DNA of 64,000 bases from Zingiber officinale. Its lineage: Eukaryota; Streptophyta; Magnoliopsida; Zingiberales; Zingiberaceae. The translations under genes and the position numbers were made by a program. Numbering within the stretch: the first letter of the stretch is position 1; each line of letters opens with the position of its first letter. Location: the NCBI RefSeq assembly GCF_018446385.1, contig NC_056001.1:108912436-108976435 (forward strand), read 5' to 3'. The notes under the pieces were generated by a model that had not been told where the DNA came from, did no database searches, and was given only the letters and a program-made list of their open reading frames with translations. Shown piece by piece: positions 36,207 through 48,416 of this stretch.

Positions 36207-36585
36207 AATAAAAGAGAAGTAGACAAAAAGGGAATAACATGTTGTGCATGTACCTATACCTGGGTGAGTATGCACCTTTTTATATTGTCCTAAGAGGGTA
36301 GGGATAGTCCTTACCCAACACTCCGTGTACATCTTGTGCATCAGCCTCACATGTCTGGATCATGTTTGTATGATACTTGACACATTCGTCAATGCATTGG
36401 GAACGTGTCTACACCACATTTCCCACACGTCTAGGTTGGACTAATATTGCATGGCTCCACCTTCTGGCTTAGTCTTGAGCCTAGTGGGATTGATTCAAGC
36501 TTGATTGGGAGTCGGGTTGACTTGTGTTGAGCTCAATTATGAGTTGAATTGGCTAACTCGAGCTCTACCAAGTCAGTTTGGTTTG
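36207..36585. other. LTR-like flank, no gene
   Basis: Contains repeated GACTTGAGCT/GAGTTGA words like those at 16190-16320, suggesting an old LTR. It is interrupted by the hAT element that follows and appears to resume at 38032. Confidence 0.35.
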
Positions 36586-36593
36586 ACTTGAGC

Positions 36594-38023
36594 TAGGGTC
36601 GACCTTGACTTTTGGGGGCTCTTAGGCGAAAAGAGAAAAAGGACCTCTATACTAACGTACATTTTGAATATAATTTAATAGAAAAATTTAAAAATCAATA
36701 TATTCATTTAAAATATGATAAATTCCATACAAAATTTATTTCTCAAGATTCTTCAAAAAGTGCAACAGTATACAAAATATGTTTCCTAAGCTTCTCCAAA
36801 AAGTATAATACCTACAAATACAAAAAAATAAGTATGAAATAATTATTAAAAAAATATATATCTTATAATATTTTGAGAAGCAAAATCATCAATAAGGTCT
36901 TCAAAATTAAATTTTTCTACATAAAATTGTCAAGTAATTTACATTCAAATCATTATCATCATTTTCTCTCAATTCTTCCTGCTCATTCATCATTTTCTCT
37001 TAATTCTTCCGGCTTATTGATTGCATGATCATTTAATTCTTCTTAAGTCCTCGATTGCTGCTCATTTGTTATATGAACATTTAGTTCTTCTTGACTTTCT
37101 TCTTATAATTCATCTACTGAATCTTCAATTGAAGAGCTAGCTTTAAAAAACTTACAAAAAGCACCTTTATAAGTTTTAATAATCTATTCCACTCTTTTTC
37201 TTTTGTTTCTTTTCTAACTCCAAGATAGATATTTTTTTAGAAACATGTTTGTACTATAAATTTCAAGTGTAAAAATAAAACACACAAAACTAGCAACAAA
37301 GCTAACAATGAAACAAACACAAGCAGTGCAAATAATAGTCAAAGAATAATAAAACCTGGTTTGTGTTTGAAGCAATCGATATAATCTATTTGATGATTAA
37401 AATTAGGATGACTTATTTAAACTCTTTTAAATCTATAAGAAAAATCATAAAATATTGACTCCAATATAATATTAAAAATTAATATTGAATATTGACAATA
37501 AGAAAAAATATAGATAAATAGATAACTTATTTTATAAGTTTATATATTGATGAATGATGATGTTGGTAAAACTAAAATTAATAATTTTTTAATTTAATAA
37601 GAAGAGATTCAGAGGAAAAGAAGGGAGGAAATTAGCGTCCAGAATTCATACTTTACTCTTTAGAGTCTTATGACTTCTATAAACAAATTAATGAAAAAGA
37701 ATTGTACAAGAAATAAAATATTAGAAGGAGAAAAAAGGATTTTACGTTCCTTCTTTTTTTTCTTTCTTTTTTTTTTTAGATTTTTTTCTTAAATGTTAAT
37801 AGAAAATATATTTTTTTTGGTCCTTTATTTAAAACAATTCAACAATATATATATTTTTAAACCTTTATTAAAATAATCTAATCAAATATATTTTTTTAGG
37901 TTTTTATTAAAACAATCTAAGTATATATAATATATATTATATATGCATGTCGAATTTAGGGGCTCTTAAAAATCAATGGTCTTTGGCCATCGCCTCGGGT
38001 GACATGCCTCAGGGTCAACCCTG
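36594..38023. mobile_element. hAT-type transposon, non-autonomous
   Basis: The left end TAGGGTCGACCTTG and the right end (inverse) CAGGGTTGACCCTG are short inverted repeats of the hAT type. Both ends continue with an inner GGGGCTCTTA motif (left ~36617; a copy also at ~37960). The flanks are ACTTGAGC (36586-36593) and ACTTAAGC (38024-38031), an 8-bp target duplication with one mismatch, as expected for hAT. The interior is AT-rich with only a 76-residue frame of unknown kind. Confidence 0.78.
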
Positions 38024-38159
38024 ACTTAAGCTCGATTGTAAGTCAGACTGATTTGACTTAACCAGGACTAACTTAGTTACCGAGTCTTATGTAGGATCAA
38101 ACTCAACGCTAGAAGAGGTGAATAACATTACAAATTTTACGAACTAATAACTAAAATAA

Positions 38160-38401
38160 ATAAATAAATAGAATAATAGTACAATGGAAATAAATACTAA
38201 TCTAACAATTTATTAGTTAAATAAAAATATATAAATTAAGTACAATTAAATAAATATAGAAATATATTAGTTAAATCTAATCTAACAATTTATTAGTTAA
38301 ATAAATAGAATAATAGTACAATGGAAATAAATACTAATCTAACAATTTATTAGTTAAATAAAAATATATAAATTAAGTACAATTAAATAAATATAGAAAT
38401 T
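38160..38401. repeat. Tandem duplication, ~100-bp unit at 137-bp spacing
   Basis: GAATAATAGTACAATGGAAA begins at 38171 and again at 38308. The following AT-rich ~90 bp (with TTAAGTACAATTAAATAAAT) is identical in both copies to the eye. Confidence 0.9.
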
Positions 38402-39244
38402 GAGATGCAGTAGTAATAATAATAATTTGATTCTTATTTGTAAATTTATTCGAGATGAAAACGTCTTGTAGAAACATAATCTAAACATTAAGGCCTTATT
38501 TGGTACAGTGGATTAGGATAGGATTACAAGTTAAATCCATATTTGATTGGTTAAGTTAAATCCATATTTGATTGATTTTTAAAAAAGACAATGATAATTG
38601 TAAAGCCTGATTAAACTACTGTATCAACTGGAAAATCAATCTCACTTCAAAGGAGGTATTAATAATCTCAAATTGAACATAAAGCTTGATAACTAATTAA
38701 AAGGGTGTTTTTATCCTTATTTTATGCTTTCCTTGCTCTAAAAATTACTAATATGGAGATATTTTAGGCATATAATTAATAATCCGTACTTTTATCCTTA
38801 CCATAAAAATCATACCAAATAAAAATAATTTTATCATAGTTTACTAAATATCCTCATTAAAAGATTATTATCATGCAAATTTATGCCCTCAGTAATCCTA
38901 TCACACAATCAAATGCTATCTAAGTATAATAATAAACATAAGGCAATACAAAAAAAATATACTCACTTGGAAAAGGATAAGAAAATTAATAATTTTAATT
39001 TTAATCATAATATCAAATTTTTAAATTAAATATTGTGCTCTCAGTAATAATATCCTTGTAGAGTATAGTTTCTGTTCTCAGGACGTAGCATAGCTAGGGG
39101 AGCGTGATTTCATAATCGAGAGGTCCAGATTCAATTGTCGAAATGATTTTTCTGAACCTGCGTAGTTACTGTCTCCCTCGAATCACTTGAAATCCAATTA
39201 GATCGGCTTCTAATCTGATTTGGGGAAAAAGTCATTGTTGGTTG
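38402..39244. other. AT-rich intergenic with MITE-like and SINE-like fragments
   Basis: Positions 38490-38925 open with GTGGATTAGGATAGGATTAC and close with GTAATCCTATCACAC, a possible degraded MITE. At 39080-39210 TAGCTAGGGGAGCGTG and CCAGATTCAATTGTC recall A- and B-box spacing of a SINE, with weak matches. No gene is present. Confidence 0.35.
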
Positions 39245-42200
39245 TGTTAGATTATATAACTTAGATTATATAATCTATTAGAATTATTTGTTATAGCCTT
39301 AAGGGCAATTTGGTCTTTTACCTTTTCAGTTTAGGATTTAGATATAGTCTTTTACCTTTTAAGTTTATGGTTTAGATTTTTTCTTGTAATTAGCTATATA
39401 AGGCCTTGTACTCTTTATTTCTCAATTTAATTTAGATTCAATAATATGACTAGTTTTTCCCTTATCTTATTTCTTACATGGTATCAGAGCGATTTTCCTT
39501 CTTTAACCTAATTTTTTCTGCCGCCCCCTATTATTGCTTCATGTTGCTGCTGGCGTCTCCTATTGCTGCTATTGATTTCTGCGCCGACATCTATTTTCTG
39601 TCCTGCTGCTGTTGATTTCGACGCTGACATCTATTTTATATCGATTGCGCCGACGTCCTATGTTGCCGATTTCTACATTTGACATCCTTTTCTGTCTCAG
39701 ATTCTTTGTGTGACCACGGGTCGTCCTGATATCAGTTTTTGCAGATCATACAAATGTATATCCTTACAGTTTGGTTATTCTGAGAATTATTTGCTCTGTC
39801 ATCATGTCTGGTTGTGCAGATGCTTCATGGAAATCTGATTCATATTTGTTTGAGCAGTTTCAACAGTTCCTTGCTTCACAACCCTCTGTCAAATCAGCTT
39901 CCTCTCATATAGGTTTGTCGTCGTCAAGTATTTCAAGTATATCTTCATCCTTATAGATTTTGGATTCTGGTGCCTCCCATCATATGTCATCTTTTGTTTC
40001 TTTTTCTCCCACTTCATCTATATCTATTGTGACTACTGATGGTACTCCTATGTCATTAGTAGGTGTTGGTTCAATTGTTATATCTTCTTTATCTCTTACT
40101 AATGTTTATTATATTCTGAGTCTTATTTTAAATCTTGTTTTTGTTAGTCAATTATGTGAGTCTTGATACCTAGTCTCTTTTTCTTCATCCAATTGTTATG
40201 TACAGGACCCGCAATCTCAGAGGCTAATTGGGACAGGCCATAGGCAAGGAGGACTCTATATTTTAGATCAACTCAAATTACTAGAAGTTGTAGCTTCGAG
40301 TGTGGATTTATCGTCTTTTCATCTAAATCATTCATCTTCTGATTTTTATTTGTAGCACTCTCGCTTAAGTCATATTTTAGCGCCTCGTTTGCAGTTTTTA
40401 GCCTCTACAGGAGCATTAGGACCTTTAAAAAGTTCTGATATTTCTGATTGTGTGGTTGTAAACTGGCCAAATTTTCTGCCTTACCATTTTCTAAAAGTCT
40501 TTCTTTTTCTTTTGCTCCATTTAATCTTATCCATTCTGATATGTGGGGACCCTCTCCTATTCCTACAAAAGGGGGGTCAAGGTATTATGTTTCATTTATT
40601 GATGATTGCACTCGTTACTCTTGGGTCTATCTTATGAAACACAGGTCTGATTATCTTACAATTTTCAACAACTTTAGAGCTCTTGTGAAAACTCAACATT
40701 CTAGTGTCATAAAGTGTTTTCGTTGTGATTTGGGGGGTGAATACACTTCGAATCAATTTTCACATTTACTTGCTTCTGATGGTATTATTCATCAAACCTC
40801 GTGTACAGATACTCCTGAACAAAATGGCGTGGCTGAATGAAAACATAGACATCTTATTGAAACAGCCCGTTCATTTTTATTGTCTGCCAATATTCCTAAT
40901 GCCTTTTCGGGGGAAGCAATCCTTACTACTGCTCATGTCATTAATAGAATTCCAACATCACACAATTCAGGTTTGTCACCTTTTGAAAAATTGTATGGGT
41001 ATGCTCCTGTCTATTCTTCTTTGCGTGTTTTTGGTTGTACTTGCTTTGTCCTTCGTCCACATGCAGAGCGTAATAAGTTAGTCTCTCGGTCTGCTCTTTG
41101 TGTCTTTCTGGGTTACGGTGTTAGTCAAAAAGGATATCGTTGCTTTGATCCCGTTAGTCAAAAATTGTATGTCTCTCGTCATGTTGTGTTTCTTGAGCAT
41201 ATTCCATTCTTTTCTATTCCGGCTAGTTCGCATAATATGACAAAGTCATATCTGCTTTGCATTGATCCTTTCAATACTGATACTGAGGAAGATTCACCCA
41301 CAAATCCTACTAGTAGTTCAACTGAATCTGGTACTTTGGTTCCCAAGATATCTGCTCCACATGTTCCTCCTTCTGCCACTACCCAATTATCTCCTGAGGT
41401 TGCAGATGATCCTTCTCTCCACCGTCGTTAATCCACTCGTGTTCGTAAGTCTACTAAACTACCGAATTTTGCTTACTCTTGTTATTCCCATTCTTTTGCT
41501 TCATTTGTTGCATCTATTCATTGTCTTTCTGAGCCTGAGTCCTATAGAGAAGCTGTTTGTAATCCACTTTGGCAGAGTGCTATGACTGAGGAACTAACTG
41601 CTTTGCATCAGAGTCATACATGAGATACGGTTCCATTGCCACCAGGAAAACATACTATTGGTTCTCGTTGGGTATATAAGATCAAAACTAAATCTGATGG
41701 ATCTATCGAACGATACAAAGCTCGTCTTGTTGCTAAAGGATATTCTTAGAAGTATGACATGGATTATGAAGAAACATTTGCTCCTGTTGCAAAAATGACA
41801 ACTGTTCATACTCTGTTTGCTGTTGCTTCTGTTTGTCGATGGAGAATATCTCAGATGGATGTCAAGAATGCATTTTTAAATGGTGATTTTCATGAAGAAG
41901 TTTATATGACACCTCCTCCTGGTATTTCACACAAACCTGATGAAGTTTGCAGGCTTCGTAAAGCGCTTTATGGTCTCAAACAAGCACCTCGTGCTTGGTT
42001 TGAAAAGTTCTCTACAGTTATTACTTCGTTTAGTTTTCATCCTAGTAATCATGATTCAACATTGTTTATCAGATGTACGAATGCAGGTCATATTCTTTTA
42101 TCATTATATGTTGATAACATGATTATTACTGGTGATGATTTTGATGGAATTGCTTCCTTGAAGTCTGAGTTGGCTCATTGTTTTATTATGAAAGACTTGG

Positions 42201-42929
42201 GTATACTACGCTACTTTCTGGGCATTGAGGTTGCTTATTTCCCGAAATGTTATCTTTTATCTCAGTCAAAATATATATTTGACCTGTTTGAGCGTGCTCG
42301 TCTTACTGATAATAGAGTTGTTGATACTCCTATTAAGACTAATGCTCGATATTCTCCATCTGATGGCTCACCTTTGTTGGATCCTAGTTTGTACAGAACT
42401 ATTGTTGGAAGCTTAGCTTATCTCACCGTGACTCGTCCAGATATTGCGTATGTTGTTTATATGGTTAGTCAATTTGTTGCTGCACCAACTACAGTTCATT
42501 GAGCTGTTGTTCTTCGTATTCTCAGATATCTTTGGGACACTCAATTTCAAAGTCTTTTATTTCCTTCTACGTCATCTCTTGAGCTACGTGCATACTCTGA
42601 TGCGGATTGGGCTGGTGATCCTACAGATCGCAAATCTACCACTGACTTCTGCGTTTTTCTTGGTGATTCCCTGAAGGCTTCTGGCTGTAGCATCTTAAGT
42701 TTCAGGGGAGATGTTAGATTATATAATCTATTAGAATTATTTGTTATAGCCTTGAGGACAATTTAATCTTTTATCTTTTCAGTTTACGATTTAGATATAG
42801 TATTTTATCTTTTCAGTTTATGATTTAGATTTTTTTCTTATAATTAATTATATAAGATATTGTATTTATTTCTCAATTTAATTTGGATTCAATAATATGA
42901 TTAATTTTTTTGTTGTCTTATTTCTTACA
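39245..42929 (+). mobile_element. Old Ty1/copia retrotransposon
   Basis: LTRs of ~234 and ~218 bp (39245-39478 and 42712-42929) begin TGTTAGATTATATAA and end TTTCTTACA. The primer site TGGTATCAGAGCG follows the 5' LTR and a purine tract AGGGGAGA precedes the 3' LTR. Flanks are GGTTG/AGTTG. Parts in copia order: protease (LDSGASHHM, ~39960), GAG-pre-integrase and integrase (~40340-41440), reverse transcriptase (~41600-42500, with WRISQMDVKNAFLNGD and LYVDNMIITGDD) and a short RNase H portion. Gag is not recognisable. It is broken, with several breaks; LTRs differ at about one site in eight by eye, so it is old. It lies ~310 bp upstream of the beta-COP start codon. Confidence 0.88.
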
Positions 42930-43241
42930 AGTTGAACTCAATTGAAATAAAAATAAGGAAAAAAAAAAACAAAGAAAGGCGTCTTAGCGTTAGATCCACC
43001 TAAAGTCTAAAGTCTTCCGCTTCGCTTCTCACTCTCCTTCGTCGCTTTCCGACCACCGTCCCATCGCTGGCGACCCAAATCTCCACCGGAATTCGTCGGC
43101 AATTTCGTGCAGGAGCCATTTGATCTTCAGATCTCACCCGTTACCTGCCTTTGTTCACTACCCTCAGTTCCGACCCGCCTGCTCCAACACGGATCTAGGG
43201 GTTTGAGGAAATTTCCCGGCGAAGTAGGCGTCGGAGCAAAG
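42930..43241 (+). promoter_or_regulatory. Proximal promoter and 5' UTR of beta-COP
   Basis: Beyond the copia LTR the sequence turns C/T-rich and GC-rich (TCTAAAGTCTTCCGCTTCGC, CTCACTCTCCTTCGTCGC), typical of a housekeeping plant leader. No clear TATA box is seen. The reading frame is open upstream to 43107, but family alignment places the start at 43242. Confidence 0.5.
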
Positions 43242-46200
43242 ATGGAGAAGTCGTGCTCGCTGCTGATCCACTTCGACAAGAGATCTCAGGCGATGGCCAA
43301 CGAGATCAAGGAGGCTCTCGAGGGCAACGACGTGGAGGCCAAGATCGATGCCCTGAAGAAAGCCATCATGCTCCTCCTCAACGGCGAATCCCTCCCCCAG
43401 CTCTTCATCACCATCGTCCGCTACGTCCTCCCCTCCGAGGACCACACCGTGCAGAAGCTGCTGCTCCTTTACCTGGAGATAATCGACAAGACGGATGCCC
43501 GTGGCCGCGTGCTTCCGGAGATGATCCTCATCTGCCAGAACCTCCGCAACAACTTGCAGCACCCTAATGAGTACATCCGCGGCGTCACGCTGCGCTTCCT
43601 CTGCCGCCTAACTGAGCCTGAGATCCTCGAGCCGCTTGTCCCCTCCGTCCTTACCAACCTCGATCATCGCCATCCCTTTATTCGCCGCCACGCGCTCCTT
43701 GCCATCGCTGCCATCTACCGCCTTCCGACCGGGGAGCAGCTGCTTCCTGATGCACCTGAACTGATCGAGAAGACCCTGTCCTCCGATCAGGACCTCTCTG
43801 CCCGACGCAATGCCTTCCTTATGCTTGCCTCGTGCGCCCAGCCGCGGGCGGTCGCATACCTCTTGTCCCAAGCTGACCACGTCGCCAACTGGGGCGACCT
43901 CCTCCAGATGGCCGCTCTGGACCTCATCCGCAAGGTCTGCCGCGCTAACCCAGGGGAGAAGGGTAAGCACATTAAGGTCATCATCTCCCTCCTCAGTTGC
44001 CCATCTGAAGCAGTAGTCTACGAGTGCGCCAGCACCCTTGTCTCCTTGTCATCGGCCCCCACAGCCATCAGGGCTGCTGCTAACACCTACTGCCGGCTCC
44101 TACAATCGCAGAGTGACAATAATGTGAAACTCATTGTGCTTGATCGTCTCAACGAGCTGAAGACGTCACATAGGGAGATCATGGTGGAGATGATTATGGA
44201 TGTGCTCCGTGCACTATCAAGTCCGAATCTTGACATCAGGCGCAAGACGTTGGACATTACCCTTGAGCTGATCACCTCGAGGAACATTGACGAGGTGGTG
44301 CTCACACTCAAGAAAGAAGTTGTAAAGACCCAGAGCACTGAACTCGATAAAAATGGGGAATACCAGCAGATGCTAGTGCAGGCTATCCATTCATGCGCGA
44401 TCAAGTTCCCTCAGGTTGCTAGTACAGTCGTTCATTTGTTGATGGATTTCCTTGGAGATTCTAATGTGGCTTCTGCTATCGATGTTGTTCTCTTCGTGAG
44501 AGAGATAATTGAGACAAACCATAAGCTCAGGGTTTCGGTAATAACTAGGTTGCTTGACACGTTTTACCAGATTCGTGCTGCAAGAGTTTGCTCATGTGCT
44601 CTGTGGATCATTGGTGAGTACTGCCTTTCGCTTTCAGAGGTGGAGAGTGGAATTGCTACAATTAAGCAGTGTCTCGGAGACGTTCCCTTCTACACTGCCA
44701 CTGAGGAAGGGGAGACAGCTGATGCTTCAAAGAAACTCCAGCAGGTTAATTCTTCTGTTACTGTCTCTTCAAGACGGCCTGTGGTTCTTGCAGATGGCAC
44801 ATATGCAACACAAAGTGCTGCCTTGGAAACTGCTTTGTCAGCGCCAACAGTTCTTCCTGGATCTTTGGCTTCACCTGGAAATCTTAGGGCATTAATCTTG
44901 TCTGGCGACTTCTTTGTAGGAGCAGTTATTGCTTCTACTTTGACTAAGCTTGTTCTGAGATTGGAGGAGGTCCAACCATCAAAGGCTGAAGCAAACAAAG
45001 CATGCACTGACGCTGTGCTAATCATGACTTCTATGTTGCAGTTGGGGCAATCATCATTTCTTCCGCACCCAATTGATAACGATTCGTATGACAGGATTGT
45101 GCTGTGTATAAGGTTGCTCTGCAACACTGGTGATGATGTGAGGAAAATATGCTCGCAGTCATGTCGCCAGAGTTTTGCAGCAATGCTTGCAGAGAAGCAA
45201 TTCCAAGAAAATGAGGCGATTAAAGCTAAGGCCCAGATTTCCTATGCCCAGCCTGATGATCTTATTGATTTTTACCATCTGAAGAGTCGCAAGGTAATCA
45301 CTTCAGATATATTTCTCTTGATTGACAATGAAAGATCATCTACATTCTCTTGATAAGCTGAGTATTATAAAACTTTTCTTTTAGCCTAAGAAGCAATCAA
45401 CTACCAAACATGACTATAGAAGATCTCTTCATTTTACCATTTAATTTTATTCTTATTAATGCTACTTTTTGTAAATAATTCCTTATTGAACAATAGATTA
45501 TAAATATATGAAAATCTTACAACAATTCCATATCTATTCATCTTAGATATTCCTTTACCGTTTTTTTTCCTTTACATCTCATTTACGTAGTTTTAGTTCT
45601 TTTAAATTAAAAACCTTTAGTTCTTACTGATATTCAAGTTTCTGAGTTTATTTTATTCTCACAGTTAGCAAAATATTGGTAAGCAAATGACATACACCAT
45701 GAATATTTATTTTCAAGGTTTCTTAGGCTTACACCATGTACTTAAACATGCCTGAGCTTGGTTCATTTGTCACTGATATCGAAAATTTTCTTTAGCATAT
45801 ATATTACTACAAGGATGATGATAATTTCTTGTTAGTGTTGTTTCATATAGTTGGCTTTGACCATGTGAAATTTGAGTTTCGGGTCAACATGTATGTTTTC
45901 ATAAATGGACAGTCCAAGTTTATGTGATTGATTAATTGACTTTGTTCCTGCACTCGTGAAAGTTTGAATTTTTTATTATATACCTTCATGGGTATTGTCA
46001 TTAAGTGACTTTGTTATTGCAGTAACATGCGATAGTATGAAGTCACTCCCTACTTAATTCAATTGTAGATGCATGCCCAACAATCTTTTCGAATTCAACC
46101 TAAAATGCCTGTCACTAACTGAAAGTATTATTGTTTGAAAAGGTTTTATGTTACTATTTCCTACATTAATAATTCGTCTTTGTTTTCTGAAGAGCTGAAT

Positions 46201-48416
46201 GTTTGCAATAGTTTTGTATTAATTTGAGAAATAAAATAGCTACCAGTTGTCCTTTTATCTGCACAGTCTGTTAGATCTACATATTTCATATATAAAAAGG
46301 ATAAGAACCCACAAAACTCTGGTCCTATGATCATCAATCACAGCCAAACATTTGACATATGTTAATTGTGAAGTTTCTTTGTTTAGCCATATGTCATTAT
46401 TTCCTACATTTATGAATTCATCTGTAGTTTCCTTGGAAGAACGAATGCACGTCAAAACTTTGTATTAATTTGAGAAATAAGAATAGATAGCAGTTGTCCT
46501 TCTATTTGCACAATCTGCTAGGTCTACATTTTTCAAACATAAAAGGATAAGAACCCACATAAGTCTGTTCCAGTGATCATTCACAGCCAAACATTTGGCA
46601 TATCTTTCTTTGATTAGCCATTTTAGGTAATTTCTTTGCTAAAGTTGTTGTAATTATGATACAACAACAACCAAGTCTTATCCCACTCGGTGGGGTTGGC
46701 TAAAAGTTGTTGTAATTATGATCTTGCTTGTAAATCATTTTTGTCTCCTAGTTCTTGACATGTAATATTAGATTTTTTTTTTTGTCTGTGTTCATGCTGG
46801 ATATTTTAGATTGATTCTATACAAAACAAATTTAAAAAACACTGGAAGTTATTGATATGTTCTAAATTGTTGCTATAACTATAAAAATCTTTACCTTCAC
46901 TTTTATTCTACTGATTGATGTTTACAGGGCATGAGCCAGCTTGAGTTAGAAGATGAAGTTCAGGATGACTTAAAACGTGCAACTGGAGAATTTATGAAAG
47001 ATGGTGATGATGCAAATAAGTTGAACAGAATTCTTCAACTCACTGGATTTAGTGATCCTGTCTATGCTGAATCTTTTGTGACAGTTCATCATTATGATAT
47101 TGTCCTTGATGTCACTGTGATTAATCGAACAAAGGAAACCCTTCAGAACCTATGTTTGGAGTTAGCAACCATGGGAGACCTCAAGCTTGTAGACCGGCCA
47201 CAAAATTATACTCTAGCTCCAGAGTCAAGCAAACAAATCAGAGCTAATATAAAGGTCTCTTCCACAGAAACAGGAGTGATATTTGGCAATATTGTCTATG
47301 AGACTTCAAATGTGCATGAGAGAACTGTTGTCGTCCTCAATGACATCCACATTGATATCATGGCTTACATATCTCCTGCTACTTGTAGTGATGTGACATT
47401 CAGGAATATGTGGGCAGAATTTGAGTGGGAAAACAAGGTAATTATTTCTCTTCAAGTGATATCATTGATTTCTTAATTATGCATCTACTATTATAATTTA
47501 CCGTGTTTACACTTTCAAGATACAGATATTGATTTATTTAATTTCTGAATGATTGCATCTTATTTCACTGTTAGGGACACACACTTATGATGATTCATTT
47601 CGTGTGAACAATTGCAACTATCAAATTTTATCACATAGTTCTTGACATATTTCACATATCCTGAATTTTTCAATGATTGACTCAATGAAAGTTAGGTCTC
47701 AAGATTTTTTTTATTCTAGTATTTGTGGGAAGAGTCTAATTTTTTTTTTCTTTGACAAGATTTAAAAATCTTGTGAGGTAAAATTTTCTTGATGTTCATC
47801 CTAATGCTGAAGTGTATTTGTCAAAAGGGAAATGCTTTTTTCTAACCTCCAGTTTTTTATTTTGAGATCATAGTTTGTAATTTTGATGAATTCTCGGCAA
47901 GATCCTTGTCAGTTTTAGTTTAATTTATGCATTGGGATTATTTATTAACTGATAATTTGGTTGAGTATATGCTGTCATGTCTGTTTGTCTAATTGCTTGT
48001 GTTACGTTGGCATGTGAACAAATTATTTAAAATTACAGGTAGCAGTGAACACAATAATACAAGACGAAAGGGAGTTTCTGAATCACATCATCAAGTCAAC
48101 AAACATGAAGTGCCTCACACCTCTGTAAGTTGTTTTGGAACATGAATCATTCTTACTGGTCATTTACTATGAAAGATATATCTTTTACTTCTTTTTATTC
48201 TATTTCAGATCCGCTCTGGATGGGAACTGTGGATTCCTTGCTGCAAACTTGTATGCAAAGAGTGTGTTTGGAGAGGATGCTCTGGTCAACATAAGTGTAG
48301 AGAAGCAGGCTGATAGGAAGCTGAATGGTTACATCAGGATCAGAAGCAAGACGCAAGGCATTGCCCTTAGTCTTGGAGATAAAATCACCCTCAAACAGAA
48401 GGGAGGCAGTAACTAA
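43242..48416 (+). CDS. beta-COP: Coatomer subunit beta (beta-COP)
   Basis: Four exons: 43242-45293, 46928-47437, 48039-48124 and 48209-48416. All introns are GT-AG; 2856 nt, 951 residues, close to the ~948 of Arabidopsis beta-COP. It starts [13 protein letters not shown], the conserved opening, which decides the start over the longer open frame from 43107. Residues 1-~540 form the adaptin-like alpha-solenoid ([47 protein letters not shown]). A linker follows ([20 protein letters not shown]), then the coatomer beta C-terminal appendage ([33 protein letters not shown], ending TLKQKGGSN). As a core subunit of the COPI coat it pairs with delta-COP and acts in Golgi-to-ER and intra-Golgi vesicle traffic. 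The first ~900 nt are markedly GC-rich and the later exons are not. It appears intact. Intron 1 (1634 bp) carries a tandem duplication and a tiny retroposed insertion. Confidence 0.97.
46151..46640 (+). repeat. Tandem duplication inside beta-COP intron 1 (~246-bp unit)
   Basis: TTGTATTAATTTGAGAAATA starts at 46214 and 46460. Flanking phrases such as AAAAGGATAAGAACCCACA, CACAGCCAAACATTTG and TTTCCTACATT recur at the same spacing. Copies differ by scattered substitutions, so the event is not recent. Confidence 0.88.
46661..46702 (-). mobile_element. 42-bp 5'-truncated LINE/SINE tail with 20-bp target duplication
   Basis: On the minus strand it reads CCAACCCCACCGAGTGGG, then ATAAGACTTGG and a (TTG)n tail, the common 3' tail of plant RTE-type LINEs and their SINE partners. 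The 20 bases from AAAGTTGTTG to AATTATGAT occur directly before (46641-46660) and after (46703-46722) it. Extreme 5' truncation with a long target duplication is typical of LINE-type retroposition. Confidence 0.8.

Noticed and set aside
43164-45127. Antisense frames opposite beta-COP exon 1
   Set aside because: Shadows of a GC-rich coding exon; the sense frame has full-length family similarity.
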